From an uncultured Pelagibacteraceae bacterium (GTDB lineage Bacteria > Pseudomonadota > Alphaproteobacteria > Pelagibacterales > Pelagibacteraceae), in assembly GCA_902588315.1 (NCBI GenBank), contig CACIOP010000001.1:62001-126000 (forward strand): a stretch of DNA of 64,000 bases, read 5' to 3'. The notes under the pieces were generated by a model. The model was not told the origin of the DNA. It was given only the letters and a program-made list of their open reading frames with translations, and searched no databases. Position numbers and translations under genes: made by a program. Of the stretch, positions 18,442 to 26,642 are shown piece by piece; position 1 is the stretch's first letter; each line of letters opens with the position of its first letter.

Positions 18442-18470
18442 TTGATTTATAAAATAAGGTAAAATAAAAT
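18442..18470 (+). promoter_or_regulatory. Candidate promoter of glaH giving a leaderless transcript
   Basis: TTGATT (18442-18447) and TAAAAT (18465-18470) are separated by exactly 17 bp. A start point seven bases after the -10 box falls at or beside the A of the ATG at 18476. No Shine-Dalgarno sequence is present. The match is good for an AT-rich spacer, but the spacer is only 39 bp long. Confidence 0.5.
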
Positions 18471-18475
18471 TTAGA

Positions 18476-19387
18476 ATGCAAAAAATTACAGGCATAGACA
18501 TTCAAAAACATGATAAATCAAATAGGATTATAAAAATTAGTTTAGAAAATGATATAATAGATAAATTAATTTTCCCGTTTAATAAATTTGATTTAACAGC
18601 ATTAGAGCTAAAACCATTTACAAGATTTACTTTAGCTAAAAGTTTAGATGATTTAACAAATAATAAATTAAGCGAATTAATGAACTCAATTATTAGAGAT
18701 AGATCTACAGGTTGTTTTATTATTGGACCAAAAAATATAACTGCAAAAATTAATGATATATTTTTAGTTAAGTTATCAACTGCAATAGCTCATCTAATTG
18801 GTGTACCTAATCATGATGCCATGGCAGGAAAATATTATGCTCGTTTTCATGTTAAACATGAAGATAGTAGCGACTCTTATTTAAGAAAGGCTTATAGGAA
18901 TATGGATCTTCATACAGATGGGACATATGTAAAAGATGTGACTGATTGGTTAATTATGACAAAAATTGATGAGCAAAATGTTGAAGGAGGTGAAACAGCT
19001 ATGCTGCACCTTGATGACTGGGAGCATTGTGATGATTTATACAATGATCCAGTTGGGAGACAAAATTTTGTTTGGGGGTCACCAAAAAGTAAAAATATTG
19101 ATTACAAGGTAGAGCACCCAGTTTTTTCAACTGATAAAGAGGGAAGACCAACAATATCTTATATAGATCAATTTCCAGAACCTCAAAATATGGATCAAGG
19201 AAATTTTTTACAAAAATTATCTGATGGATTAGAGGAAAGTAAAAAAAAAATAATAACGAAATTACCTGTTGGATTCTCTGTGATTGCAAATAATTATTTC
19301 TGGCTTCATGGAAGAAAACCCTTCAAAGAAAACAAGGAATTAAGCAGAGAATTACTAAGAATTAGAGGTTCTTTTTTTGTTAATTAA
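18476..19387 (+). CDS. glaH: Glutarate 2-hydroxylase (CsiD/GlaH family)
   Basis: Fe(II)/2-oxoglutarate dioxygenase that converts glutarate to L-2-hydroxyglutarate in lysine/cadaverine breakdown. The 303 residues match E. coli GlaH along the length: RFHVKHEDSSDSYLRKAYR near 122, the metal pair His146 and Asp148 in DLHTDGTYV, EGGETAMLHLDDWEH near 170, YIDQFPEP near 228, distal His278 in FWLHGR and the 2OG-binding arginine in the C-terminal RELLRIRGSF. No L-2-hydroxyglutarate oxidase gene accompanies it. A ProC-like gene and a Liv-type importer follow. Confidence 0.9.
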   Translation: MQKITGIDIQKHDKSNRIIKISLENDIIDKLIFPFNKFDLTALELKPFTRFTLAKSLDDLTNNKLSELMNSIIRDRSTGCFIIGPKNITAKINDIFLVKLSTAIAHLIGVPNHDAMAGKYYARFHVKHEDSSDSYLRKAYRNMDLHTDGTYVKDVTDWLIMTKIDEQNVEGGETAMLHLDDWEHCDDLYNDPVGRQNFVWGSPKSKNIDYKVEHPVFSTDKEGRPTISYIDQFPEPQNMDQGNFLQKLSDGLEESKKKIITKLPVGFSVIANNYFWLHGRKPFKENKELSRELLRIRGSFFVN

Positions 19388-19419
19388 TTCAATATAATCA
19401 ATATAAAGTATCCAAAATT

Positions 19420-20187
19420 ATGAATTTAGGTTTTATTGGTACTGGAAAAATTGCAGCTTCAGTGATTACTGGAATATGTAAATCAAAAATTTCATATAAA
19501 AAAATCATTATTTCTCCAAGAAATAAAAAAATAGCTCTTGGGTTAAAAAGAAAGTTTAAAAAAATAGTTATTGCCAAGGATAATCAACAAATTGTAGATC
19601 AATCTAATTGGGTATTTTTATCTGTTACACCTACAGTCGGTGAAAAAATTATTAAAGATTTAAAATTTAAATCGACCCAAACGATTGTTAGTTTTATTTC
19701 GACAATTACTTTATCTCAATTAAAAAAAGCAATTAAAGTAAAAGCAAAAATTGTAAGAGCAATACCTCTTCCTCCAATTTCATTAAAAAAAGGCCCTGTA
19801 CCTATTTGCCCTCCTAATTCAAAAGTTAAAGCGTTTTTCAATAACTTGGGCACAACTGTAGAAATTAAGAATGAAAAATCGTCTATAAATTTTTGGTCAA
19901 CATCTGGAATGATGGCACCATTTTATGAGGTGTTAAGAGTTATGACTGATTGGTTGGTAAAAAGAGGGGTAAAAAGAAATAATGCTCAAAAATATATTAC
20001 TTCTTTATTTTTAGCTTTATCTGAGGATGCTGTCGTAAATTCAAAAGAAAATTTAAAGAATTTAGTAAAAGAGTCTCAAACGCCAAAAGGATTGAATGAG
20101 CAAGGTGTTAAAGAATTAACTAAAGCAGGTTTTTATAAATCTCTTGAAAGAACATTAAATAGTATTCACAAAAGACTAAATAAATAA
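19420..20187 (+). CDS. Pyrroline-5-carboxylate reductase-like protein
   Basis: NAD(P)-dependent imine reductase-like protein of 255 residues. The Rossmann motif GFIGTGKIAASVITGI is at residues 4-19 and the ProC-type dimer domain begins near residue 160. The C-terminal TPKGLNEQGVKELTKAGFY replaces the usual proline-synthesis motif with SPGGTT, marking a divergent alphaproteobacterial subfamily. It may reduce a cyclic imine other than pyrroline-5-carboxylate. It lies 32 bp after glaH and 5 bp before the second importer, suggesting a link to the same substrates. Confidence 0.78.
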   Translation: MNLGFIGTGKIAASVITGICKSKISYKKIIISPRNKKIALGLKRKFKKIVIAKDNQQIVDQSNWVFLSVTPTVGEKIIKDLKFKSTQTIVSFISTITLSQLKKAIKVKAKIVRAIPLPPISLKKGPVPICPPNSKVKAFFNNLGTTVEIKNEKSSINFWSTSGMMAPFYEVLRVMTDWLVKRGVKRNNAQKYITSLFLALSEDAVVNSKENLKNLVKESQTPKGLNEQGVKELTKAGFYKSLERTLNSIHKRLNK

Positions 20188-20192
20188 ATCAA

Positions 20193-20981
20193 ATGTCTGA
20201 AAATATTTTAGAGATTAATAATTTAAGTAAATATTTTGGTGGATTAGCTGCAGTTTCGGATTGTTCAATAAAAGTTAAAAGAGGAACAATCACTGGTATT
20301 ATTGGACCAAATGGATCTGGTAAAACAACTTTATTTAATTTAATTGCTGGAAACTTAAAATCCTCTGGTGGTAATGTTGTTTTTGATGATGAAAATATTA
20401 CTGATGTTCCATCTTATGAATTATTTTCTAAAGGTTTGTTAAGAACATTTCAAATTGCACATGAGTTTTCAAATTTATCTGTTTTAGAAAATTTAATGAT
20501 GGTTCCAGGAAATCAATCTGGAGAAAAAATAATGACAGCATTATTTAAACCAGGTTTAGTTGCAGAAGAGGAAGCTGTGGTTAAAGAGAAAGCGAAAGAA
20601 GTTGTTGAATTTTTAAATTTAGGACATTTATCAAATGAGCTTGCTGGAAATCTTTCAGGTGGACAAAAGAAATTATTAGAACTTGGAAGAACCATGATGG
20701 TTGATGCAAAATTAGTACTATTAGATGAAGTAGGGGCTGGAGTTAACAGAACTTTGTTAAAAGACCTTGGAACTGCAATAGAAAAGTTAAATAAAGAAAA
20801 AGGTTACACTTTTTGTATGATTGAACATGATATGGATTTTATTGGAAGATTGTGTGATCCAGTGATTGTAATGGCTGAAGGATCAGTTTTATTTGAAGGA
20901 AGTGTTGAGGAAGCAAAAAAAGATGAGAAAGTTATAGAGAGTTATCTTGGTAGAGGATCAAAACTAAAGGATACAAACTAA
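20193..20981 (+). CDS. Liv-type ABC transporter ATP-binding protein, LivG family (system 2)
   Basis: ATPase of 262 residues. Walker A GPNGSGKTT is near residues 37-45, the Q-loop region LLRTFQIAHEF near 84, the signature LSGGQKKLLELG near 152. Walker B reads VLLDEVGAGV, with Val replacing the usual Pro after DE. The switch histidine is in CMIEHDMDF. It opens a second importer whose genes run LivG, LivF, LivH, LivM, an order different from system 1. Its stop shares one base with the next start. Confidence 0.92.
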   Translation: MSENILEINNLSKYFGGLAAVSDCSIKVKRGTITGIIGPNGSGKTTLFNLIAGNLKSSGGNVVFDDENITDVPSYELFSKGLLRTFQIAHEFSNLSVLENLMMVPGNQSGEKIMTALFKPGLVAEEEAVVKEKAKEVVEFLNLGHLSNELAGNLSGGQKKLLELGRTMMVDAKLVLLDEVGAGVNRTLLKDLGTAIEKLNKEKGYTFCMIEHDMDFIGRLCDPVIVMAEGSVLFEGSVEEAKKDEKVIESYLGRGSKLKDTN

Positions 20982-21688
20982 TGGCATATTTTGAAGGAAT
21001 AGAAATGACAGGTGGTTATGGTAATGGTCCTGACATTATTAGTTCGTGTTCAGTAAATGTTAATAAAGGTGAAATAGTTTCTATTTTAGGTCCTAATGGA
21101 GCTGGTAAATCAACTGCCATGAAAGCAATGTTGGGTTTGCTAAATTTAAAATCTGGATCAGTAAAGATCGATGGTAAGGATATTTCAAAATTATCTCCTC
21201 AAGATCGAGTTAAAGAAGGTATTTCTTTTGTACCTCAGACTAAAAATGTTTTTGCAGGTATGACTGTTGAAGAAAATTTAGAAATGGGAGCATTTCTTGT
21301 TGAGGATGAAATAAAAAATATAATTGAGGAAATTTATGAATTGTTCCCAATTTTAAGAGAGAAAAGAAATCAGATGGTTGGTGAACTTTCTGGAGGTCAA
21401 AGACAACAAGTGGCTCTTGGTAGAGCTTTAATGATTAAACCTACAGTTTTAATGTTAGACGAGCCAACTGCAGGTGTATCACCAATTGTGATGGACGAAT
21501 TATTTGATCATATTGTAAAAGTAAAAAGAACAAACGTTGCTATCTTGATGGTAGAACAAAATGCAAAACAAGCATTAAGTATTTCAGATAGGGGCTACGT
21601 TCTGGTTACTGGAGAAAATCGTTATTCAGGAACTGGAAAAGAATTATTAGACGATCCAAGAGTAAGAAGCTCTTTTTTAGGAGGGTAA
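20981..21688 (+). CDS. Liv-type ABC transporter ATP-binding protein, LivF family (system 2)
   Basis: ATPase of 235 residues, standard length. Walker A GPNGAGKST is near residues 37-45, the signature LSGGQRQQVALG near 139, Walker B LMLDEPTAGVSP near 161 and the switch motif MVEQNAKQAL near 192. It overlaps the LivG-type gene by one base and is followed by the LivH-type permease after one base. It powers the importer served by the binding protein at 25345-26535. Confidence 0.93.
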   Translation: MAYFEGIEMTGGYGNGPDIISSCSVNVNKGEIVSILGPNGAGKSTAMKAMLGLLNLKSGSVKIDGKDISKLSPQDRVKEGISFVPQTKNVFAGMTVEENLEMGAFLVEDEIKNIIEEIYELFPILREKRNQMVGELSGGQRQQVALGRALMIKPTVLMLDEPTAGVSPIVMDELFDHIVKVKRTNVAILMVEQNAKQALSISDRGYVLVTGENRYSGTGKELLDDPRVRSSFLGG

Positions 21689-21689
21689 T

Positions 21690-22700
21690 ATGGATTTTGT
21701 AAATGCAATAATTCTTTTATTAAACTATATTTTCATTCCTGCATTAACTTATGGTTCTCAGTTAGCACTGGGTGCAATATTTGTAACACTTATCTATGGA
21801 ATTTTAAGATTTGCTAATTTTGCAACTGGTGACATGATGTCTTTTGGAACCATGGCTACGATCTTATTCACATGGTATTTTCAATCTTTAGGCGTCTCTT
21901 TAGGTGTTTTACCTACTGCTCTGTTAGCTATCCCATTTGGAATTATTTTTATGATTCTCTATATGCTTTTAATTGATAAATTTGTCTTCAAATATTACAG
22001 ACATCAGAAAAGCCCCCCAGTTCAATTTGCAATGGTAAGTATAGGTGTAATGTTTGTGACACAAGCCATAGTAAGAATAATAATTGGTCCCGGTGACAGA
22101 AGATTTTTTGATGGAGAAAAATTTATTATTAAGGCTCGAGAATTCAAAGAGATTACAGGTTTAAACGAAGGTCTCGCATTGAAATCAACTCAAGTAATAA
22201 CTATTTTTGTGACAATAGTTTTGGTCTCTTTATTGTTTTGGTTTTTAAATAGAACAAAAACTGGAAAAAGCATGAAAGCTTATTCTGATAATGAAGATCT
22301 TGCTTTGTTATCAGGTATTGATCCAAAAAAAATAGTTTTAGTTACCTGGGTTATTGCTGGAATTTTAGCAACTATTGGCGGTGCTTTGTATGGTTTAGAT
22401 AAAAGTTTTAAACCATTTACTTATTTTAATAATATGCTTCCTATTTTTGCTGCAGCAATTGTTGGAGGAATTGGAAATCCATTTGGAGCTTTTTTAGGTG
22501 GATATGTAATTGCTTTTTCAGAAATTTTATTAACTTATGCCTATAAGAAATTTTTTATGTATGTTTTACCAGAAAGTATGGAGCCAAATAGTTTAGTTCA
22601 GTTACTGTCTACAGATTACAAGTTCGCAGTCTCGTTCTCTATTCTTGTAATAGTTTTAATTTATCGACCTTCGGGAATATTTAAGGGGAAAGTATTGTGA
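21690..22700 (+). CDS. Liv-type ABC transporter permease, LivH family (system 2)
   Basis: Permease of 336 residues with about eight membrane segments. The signature LRFANFATGDMMSFGTM is near residues 39-55 and the coupling loop GKSMKAYSDNEDLALLSGID near 193. The permease ends RPSGIFKGKVL. It is slightly longer than system 1 LivH, with an extra loop around residues 125-150. Its stop overlaps the GTG start of the LivM-type gene (GTGA). Confidence 0.92.
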   Translation: MDFVNAIILLLNYIFIPALTYGSQLALGAIFVTLIYGILRFANFATGDMMSFGTMATILFTWYFQSLGVSLGVLPTALLAIPFGIIFMILYMLLIDKFVFKYYRHQKSPPVQFAMVSIGVMFVTQAIVRIIIGPGDRRFFDGEKFIIKAREFKEITGLNEGLALKSTQVITIFVTIVLVSLLFWFLNRTKTGKSMKAYSDNEDLALLSGIDPKKIVLVTWVIAGILATIGGALYGLDKSFKPFTYFNNMLPIFAAAIVGGIGNPFGAFLGGYVIAFSEILLTYAYKKFFMYVLPESMEPNSLVQLLSTDYKFAVSFSILVIVLIYRPSGIFKGKVL

Positions 22701-24067
22701 GAAAAAACCTAAATGTAATTGCAGCTTATAGTATCATGATGGTGCTCATTCTGATGGTTGGTATATTTCAGTCTTGGAACATAGCATTATCAATATTTAA
22801 CCTTTGTTTGATTTCTGCAGTTATGACAATGGGTGCAAATATTCAGTGGGGATATGCTGGCTTAATTAATTTTGGAATTATGGGTTATACAGCTTTAGGT
22901 GGTTTAGCTGCAGTATTGATATCTGTCGATCCTGTTCAAGAAGCATGGAGGGCAGGAGGTTTCGACATTCTAATGTCATTATGGCTCATAGTAGTAATGG
23001 TATTAGTTATAAGGTTTATTTTAAAAAGATTTGAAAAATCAAAAATAAGAACATACAGCATAGCTGCAATAATAATCTCAGGTATTTTACTTATTAGATT
23101 TTCTGCAGAGCCAGGCATAGAAGCAATTGAGGCAGTAGATCCAGCTAAAACTGGTTTCCTAGGAGGATTTGGATTACCAATTATATTTTCTTGGATAGTT
23201 GGAGCTCTCTTTGCAGGGGGTTTAGCTTTTATAGTTGGAAAAGTTGCGCTTGGTCTTAGAGCAGATTATTTAGCAATTGCCACTCTACTTATTTCTGAAA
23301 TTGTTATTGCAATTATTAAACACGAGGATTGGCTCACAAGAGGGGTCAAAAATGTTATTGGATTAAAAAGACCTGCACCTTATGAAGTAGATCTTCAAAC
23401 AACTGGTTGGTTTATAAACTTAGTTGAAAAGTTTAATTCAGGAAAATTAAGTGTAATTGAGAATTTAGCTGATAGACAAGCTGCTTTAAACCAACTTGTG
23501 ATTGAAGGATCTTCAGTATTTGTAAAACTGTGTTATTCAGGATTATTCTTAGTAGTAGTAATTATTCTTTTAATTTTAACTCAAAAAGCTCTTTATTCTC
23601 CCTGGGGAAGAATGATGAGAGCGATAAGAGATAATGAGGAAGCTGCAAATGCAATGGGTAAAAATGTTGTTAAGCAACATTTATTAATTTTTATTTTAGG
23701 CTCAGCTATAGTTGGAATTGCTGGTGCAATGTTGGTTACACAGGATGGTCTATTTACTCCAGGAAGTTATAGACCCATGAGATATACGTTCTTAATTTGG
23801 GTGATGGTAATTGTTGGAGGAAGTGGAAATAATTTTGGGGCAATTTTGGGAGGATTTGTTGTTTGGTTCTTATGGATTGAAGCAGCACCAATATCATTAT
23901 TTTTAATAAACTTTTTCACTGCGGGAATTCCTGAAACAAATGCACTTAAAGCTCATTTAATTGAAAGCGTTCCTTATTTCAGATTTTTACTGATGGGATT
24001 AGGATTGTTGTTTATAATGAGGTATCGACCTAAAGGTATACTTCCTGAAAAAATAGAAATAAAGTAA
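22697..24067 (+). CDS. Liv-type ABC transporter permease, LivM family (system 2)
   Basis: Large permease of 456 residues starting with GTG inside the LivH-type stop. The core motifs are NIQWGYAGLINFGIMGYTAL near residue 49, GLRADYLAIATLLISEIV near 188 and the coupling loop AIRDNEEAANAMGKNVVKQH near 310. It is longer than system 1 LivM (349) because of an extra membrane/loop region near 90-160 and a soluble insert near 220-270. Family members of this length exist in alphaproteobacteria. A 23-codon ORF follows after 5 bp. Confidence 0.9.
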   Translation: MRKNLNVIAAYSIMMVLILMVGIFQSWNIALSIFNLCLISAVMTMGANIQWGYAGLINFGIMGYTALGGLAAVLISVDPVQEAWRAGGFDILMSLWLIVVMVLVIRFILKRFEKSKIRTYSIAAIIISGILLIRFSAEPGIEAIEAVDPAKTGFLGGFGLPIIFSWIVGALFAGGLAFIVGKVALGLRADYLAIATLLISEIVIAIIKHEDWLTRGVKNVIGLKRPAPYEVDLQTTGWFINLVEKFNSGKLSVIENLADRQAALNQLVIEGSSVFVKLCYSGLFLVVVIILLILTQKALYSPWGRMMRAIRDNEEAANAMGKNVVKQHLLIFILGSAIVGIAGAMLVTQDGLFTPGSYRPMRYTFLIWVMVIVGGSGNNFGAILGGFVVWFLWIEAAPISLFLINFFTAGIPETNALKAHLIESVPYFRFLLMGLGLLFIMRYRPKGILPEKIEIK

Positions 24068-24072
24068 ACATA

Positions 24073-24144
24073 ATGAAATATATTATATTAGGTGCTGCTG
24101 CTGCTTGGGCTTTGTATATGGCTGATAAGTATTTATTCTTTTAA
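24073..24144 (+). CDS. Candidate 23-residue membrane microprotein
   Basis: ATG 24073 to TAA 24142-24144 encodes 23 residues beginning MKYIILGAAAAWALYMADKY, one hydrophobic alanine-rich segment with a positively charged start. It sits exactly in the gap between the LivM-type gene (5 bp upstream) and the MFS gene, whose start shares the last base of its stop (TAATG). This exact fit resembles the other coupled junctions in the window and argues for a translated gene. No known family is recognised and chance cannot be excluded at this length. Confidence 0.5.
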   Translation: MKYIILGAAAAWALYMADKYLFF

Positions 24145-25313
24145 TGAATAAAAATCTTTCGTTACTTATATTAAGCCAAATTTTCGCTTTTACAGCTGCA
24201 CCGGTCACCGTTTTTTTAAGCGGCATAATTGGTTCAAAATTTAGTCCAATAAAATCTTTAGCTACTCTTCCAATGGCTTTGTCAGTTCTTGGAATTGCGT
24301 TATTCGCTTTTTTTGCTGCAAAGCTAATGAGTATAATTGGACGAAAATTAGGTTTTATTTTTGCATCAATAGGTACATGTTTTGCATCTCTTTTAACTGC
24401 ATACTCTATAATTATAGAAAGTTTTGTCTTATATAACTTAGGATGCTTTTTAATTGGTGGAGGAATAGCTTTTAGCCATCAATATCGTTTTGCAGCAGTG
24501 GAGGTTGTGGATAAGGATTATGCACCAAAAGCAATTTCTATAATTTTGTTAGCAGGAATAGGTTCGGCTTTTATTGGTCCAAATATTGCAAACATTTCTA
24601 AAGGACTTATCTCAAATCATATGTATGCTGGTTCTTATATTGCACTCGCCATTTTATCTATCTCATCAACAATATTTTTAATTTTTTATCAGGAACCAAA
24701 AACGATATCTAGTAATGAATATAAAACTGGAAGAAGTTTTTTTGAGCTTATTTCTCAACCTAGATTTCTACAGGCGCTCGTAGCTTCAGCTTTTGCCTAT
24801 GCTGTAATGACTTTTTTAATGACAGCAACTCCTATAAGTATGCATCTGATGGAGAAAATAAGTTTAAGCAAGACTGGATTTGTTATTCAGCTTCATATAG
24901 CAGCCATGTTTTTACCTTCACTGGTTACAGGAAATTTAATTAAAAGATTTGGTCATAGTAAAATAATGTATGTGGGAGTTTTATTGTTTTTAGTCACAAT
25001 TATTACCAGTTTATTTGAACAGAATTATATTAACTATATGGTTGCACTTATTTTTCTGGGGCTAGGGTGGAATTTTTTATTTATATCAGGAACGAGCTTA
25101 CTTGTTTTGTGTTACAGAGAAGAGGAAAAATTTAGAGCTCAAGGGTATAATGATTTAATTGTTTATTCTATACAAGCATTAGCCAGTTTGTCTGCTGGAG
25201 TATTTCTTAGCTTAACTAGCTGGAAAACTATGAATTTAATATGTTTGATTTTTCTAATTATCATAGCTCTATCTACCATAAGAGCTGATTTAAAAAAAAA
25301 CCCCAGTAATTAA
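24144..25313 (+). CDS. Major facilitator superfamily transporter
   Basis: A 389-residue polytopic protein with about twelve membrane segments. The MFS loop motif between segments 2 and 3 is seen as AKLMSIIGRKLGFIF near residues 60-74. Other features are a GGGIAFSHQYRFAAVE stretch near 108 and the second-half LIKRFGHSKIMYVG near 267. Substrate is unknown. It starts one base inside the microprotein ORF, so it probably shares the transcript of importer system 2. Its TAA stop lies in the loop of the following terminator. Confidence 0.85.
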   Translation: MNKNLSLLILSQIFAFTAAPVTVFLSGIIGSKFSPIKSLATLPMALSVLGIALFAFFAAKLMSIIGRKLGFIFASIGTCFASLLTAYSIIIESFVLYNLGCFLIGGGIAFSHQYRFAAVEVVDKDYAPKAISIILLAGIGSAFIGPNIANISKGLISNHMYAGSYIALAILSISSTIFLIFYQEPKTISSNEYKTGRSFFELISQPRFLQALVASAFAYAVMTFLMTATPISMHLMEKISLSKTGFVIQLHIAAMFLPSLVTGNLIKRFGHSKIMYVGVLLFLVTIITSLFEQNYINYMVALIFLGLGWNFLFISGTSLLVLCYREEEKFRAQGYNDLIVYSIQALASLSAGVFLSLTSWKTMNLICLIFLIIIALSTIRADLKKNPSN

Positions 25314-25328
25314 ATTACTGGGGTTTTT
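25301..25328. terminator. Bidirectional intrinsic terminator between convergent genes
   Basis: CCCCAGTAAT (25301-25310) pairs with ATTACTGGGG (25314-25323) around a 3-nt loop that is the TAA stop of the MFS gene. Five T follow on the plus strand and nine A precede (25292-25300), which form a T-tract on the minus strand. It therefore ends both the MFS transcript and the binding-protein transcript coming from the other side. Confidence 0.92.
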
Positions 25329-25344
25329 GAATTAAGATAAAAAA

Positions 25345-26535
25345 TTATCTTTGTTTTTTAGTTTTGAATTTTCCACCTTTAACTTCTTGTTCTAAGAAAG
25401 AACCTTCAGCTTCACCAACACTAGTAAAAGTTACTCCAGTAGCACCTTCGTAATTAATCTTTTTACCTTTTGCTAGTAAGTCTAAACCTTTCTTAAGTTC
25501 ACCTGGATAAATTTTAGTTCCAGGAGCATTAGCAACATCCATTACATTTTTTGCAATTGATGCTCTGTCAGCAGAATTACCTGCTTGCATTGCAAGAACG
25601 ATTAAAGCAGCTGCATCGTAAGATTCACCTGTGTAAGGACCAGAAGCTTCTACACCCCCAGCTTTTGCAACTTCAGCAAATATACCTGCACCTTTACCAG
25701 TAGAACCTGGTAATGATCCAAATGATTTACTTAAATCTTTTCCGAATGCATCAACTAAAGATTGACCAATCATACCATCTGATAAAATAAATCTATCAAA
25801 CGCACCAGAGTCTAAAGAAGCTTGAATAATTCCTTTTCCTCCTTGGTCAAGATAACCAATAACTGCTACAGCATCACCACCAGCAGAAGCAAGAGTTGCT
25901 ACTTCAGATGAGTAATCTGCTTTTCCATCTTCGTGAGCAGTTACAGTTGTAACTTTAATACCATGAGCCTCAACTGCTGCTTTGTAAACATCAGCTAAAC
26001 CTTTACCATAGTCATTGTTAGTATAAGTGATTGCAACACTTTTTACTTTTCTGTCTTTAGTTATATCAGCTAAAATTTGACCACCTCTAGCATCAGATGG
26101 AGCAGTTCTAAAGAAATACCCTTTGTCATCTAGAGTTGTTAATCCTGGAGAAGTAGCTGAAGGTGAAATCATTACTACACCATTTGGTACAGCAACGTTA
26201 GTTGCGATAGCACCAGTTACACCTGAACAGTCTGCTCCCATAATTGCAGCTACACCACCTGAAATTAAACCTTCAGCTGCAGCTGTTGCCGCTGCTGAGT
26301 CAACACAAGTTGAGTCTGCTCTTACTGGCTCAATTTTTTTTCCACCTAATAGCGAACCTGAGTCAGAAGCTTCTTTAAATGCAAGCTCTGCAGATGCAGC
26401 CATAGCTGGAGTTAGAGATTCAATAGGACCAGTGAATCCTAAGATGATCCCCATTTTAATCGAATGTCCGTCTGCCATTACATTTGAACCAAAACTTGAT
26501 ACAAACATAAATACAGCGATAAATAGTTTTCTCAT
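25345..26535 (-). CDS. Branched-chain amino acid-type ABC transporter substrate-binding protein (system 2)
   Basis: LivJ/BraC-like periplasmic binding protein, 396 residues from ATG 26535, which has an AGAGGAAG ribosome-binding site. A longer frame to 26559 adds eight residues before the signal peptide and is rejected. The signal peptide covers about residues 1-21, ending NVMADG. The mature start IKMGIILGFTGPIESL, IMGADCSGVTGAIATN and GPYTGESYDAAALIVLAM are typical. It converges on the system 2 ATPase/permease genes and is presumably their binding protein, expressed from its own promoter. Confidence 0.9.
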   Translation of the reverse strand: MRKLFIAVFMFVSSFGSNVMADGHSIKMGIILGFTGPIESLTPAMAASAELAFKEASDSGSLLGGKKIEPVRADSTCVDSAAATAAAEGLISGGVAAIMGADCSGVTGAIATNVAVPNGVVMISPSATSPGLTTLDDKGYFFRTAPSDARGGQILADITKDRKVKSVAITYTNNDYGKGLADVYKAAVEAHGIKVTTVTAHEDGKADYSSEVATLASAGGDAVAVIGYLDQGGKGIIQASLDSGAFDRFILSDGMIGQSLVDAFGKDLSKSFGSLPGSTGKGAGIFAEVAKAGGVEASGPYTGESYDAAALIVLAMQAGNSADRASIAKNVMDVANAPGTKIYPGELKKGLDLLAKGKKINYEGATGVTFTSVGEAEGSFLEQEVKGGKFKTKKQR

Positions 26536-26548
26536 TATCTTCCTCTTT

Positions 26549-26601
26549 ATTGTTAACAATTTATAAAATCCAATTTAAGTATGAATACAATCAATATTCA
26601 A
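26549..26601 (-). promoter_or_regulatory. Candidate promoter and palindromic operator of binding-protein gene 2
   Basis: On the minus strand TTGAAT (26596-26601) and TTAAAT (26573-26578) are separated by 17 bp, giving a start near 26566. Just downstream, ATTGTTAACAAT (26549-26560) is a perfect 12-bp palindrome lying between the start point and the ribosome-binding site. The layout suits a repressor site, though AT-rich palindromes arise by chance. Confidence 0.4.
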
Positions 26602-26642
26602 TGACAAAATTATCCTATTTTAGATGGGTTAATTGATATGGA

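Noticed and set aside
26536-26559. Extended N-terminus of binding protein 2
   Set aside because: ATG 26535 has a good ribosome-binding site and begins a normal signal peptide.
26123-26566. Long plus-strand open frame opposite the binding-protein gene
   Set aside because: Its reading is the antisense of a clear LivJ-type protein, with Ala/Pro/Ser-rich low-complexity translation and no start context.
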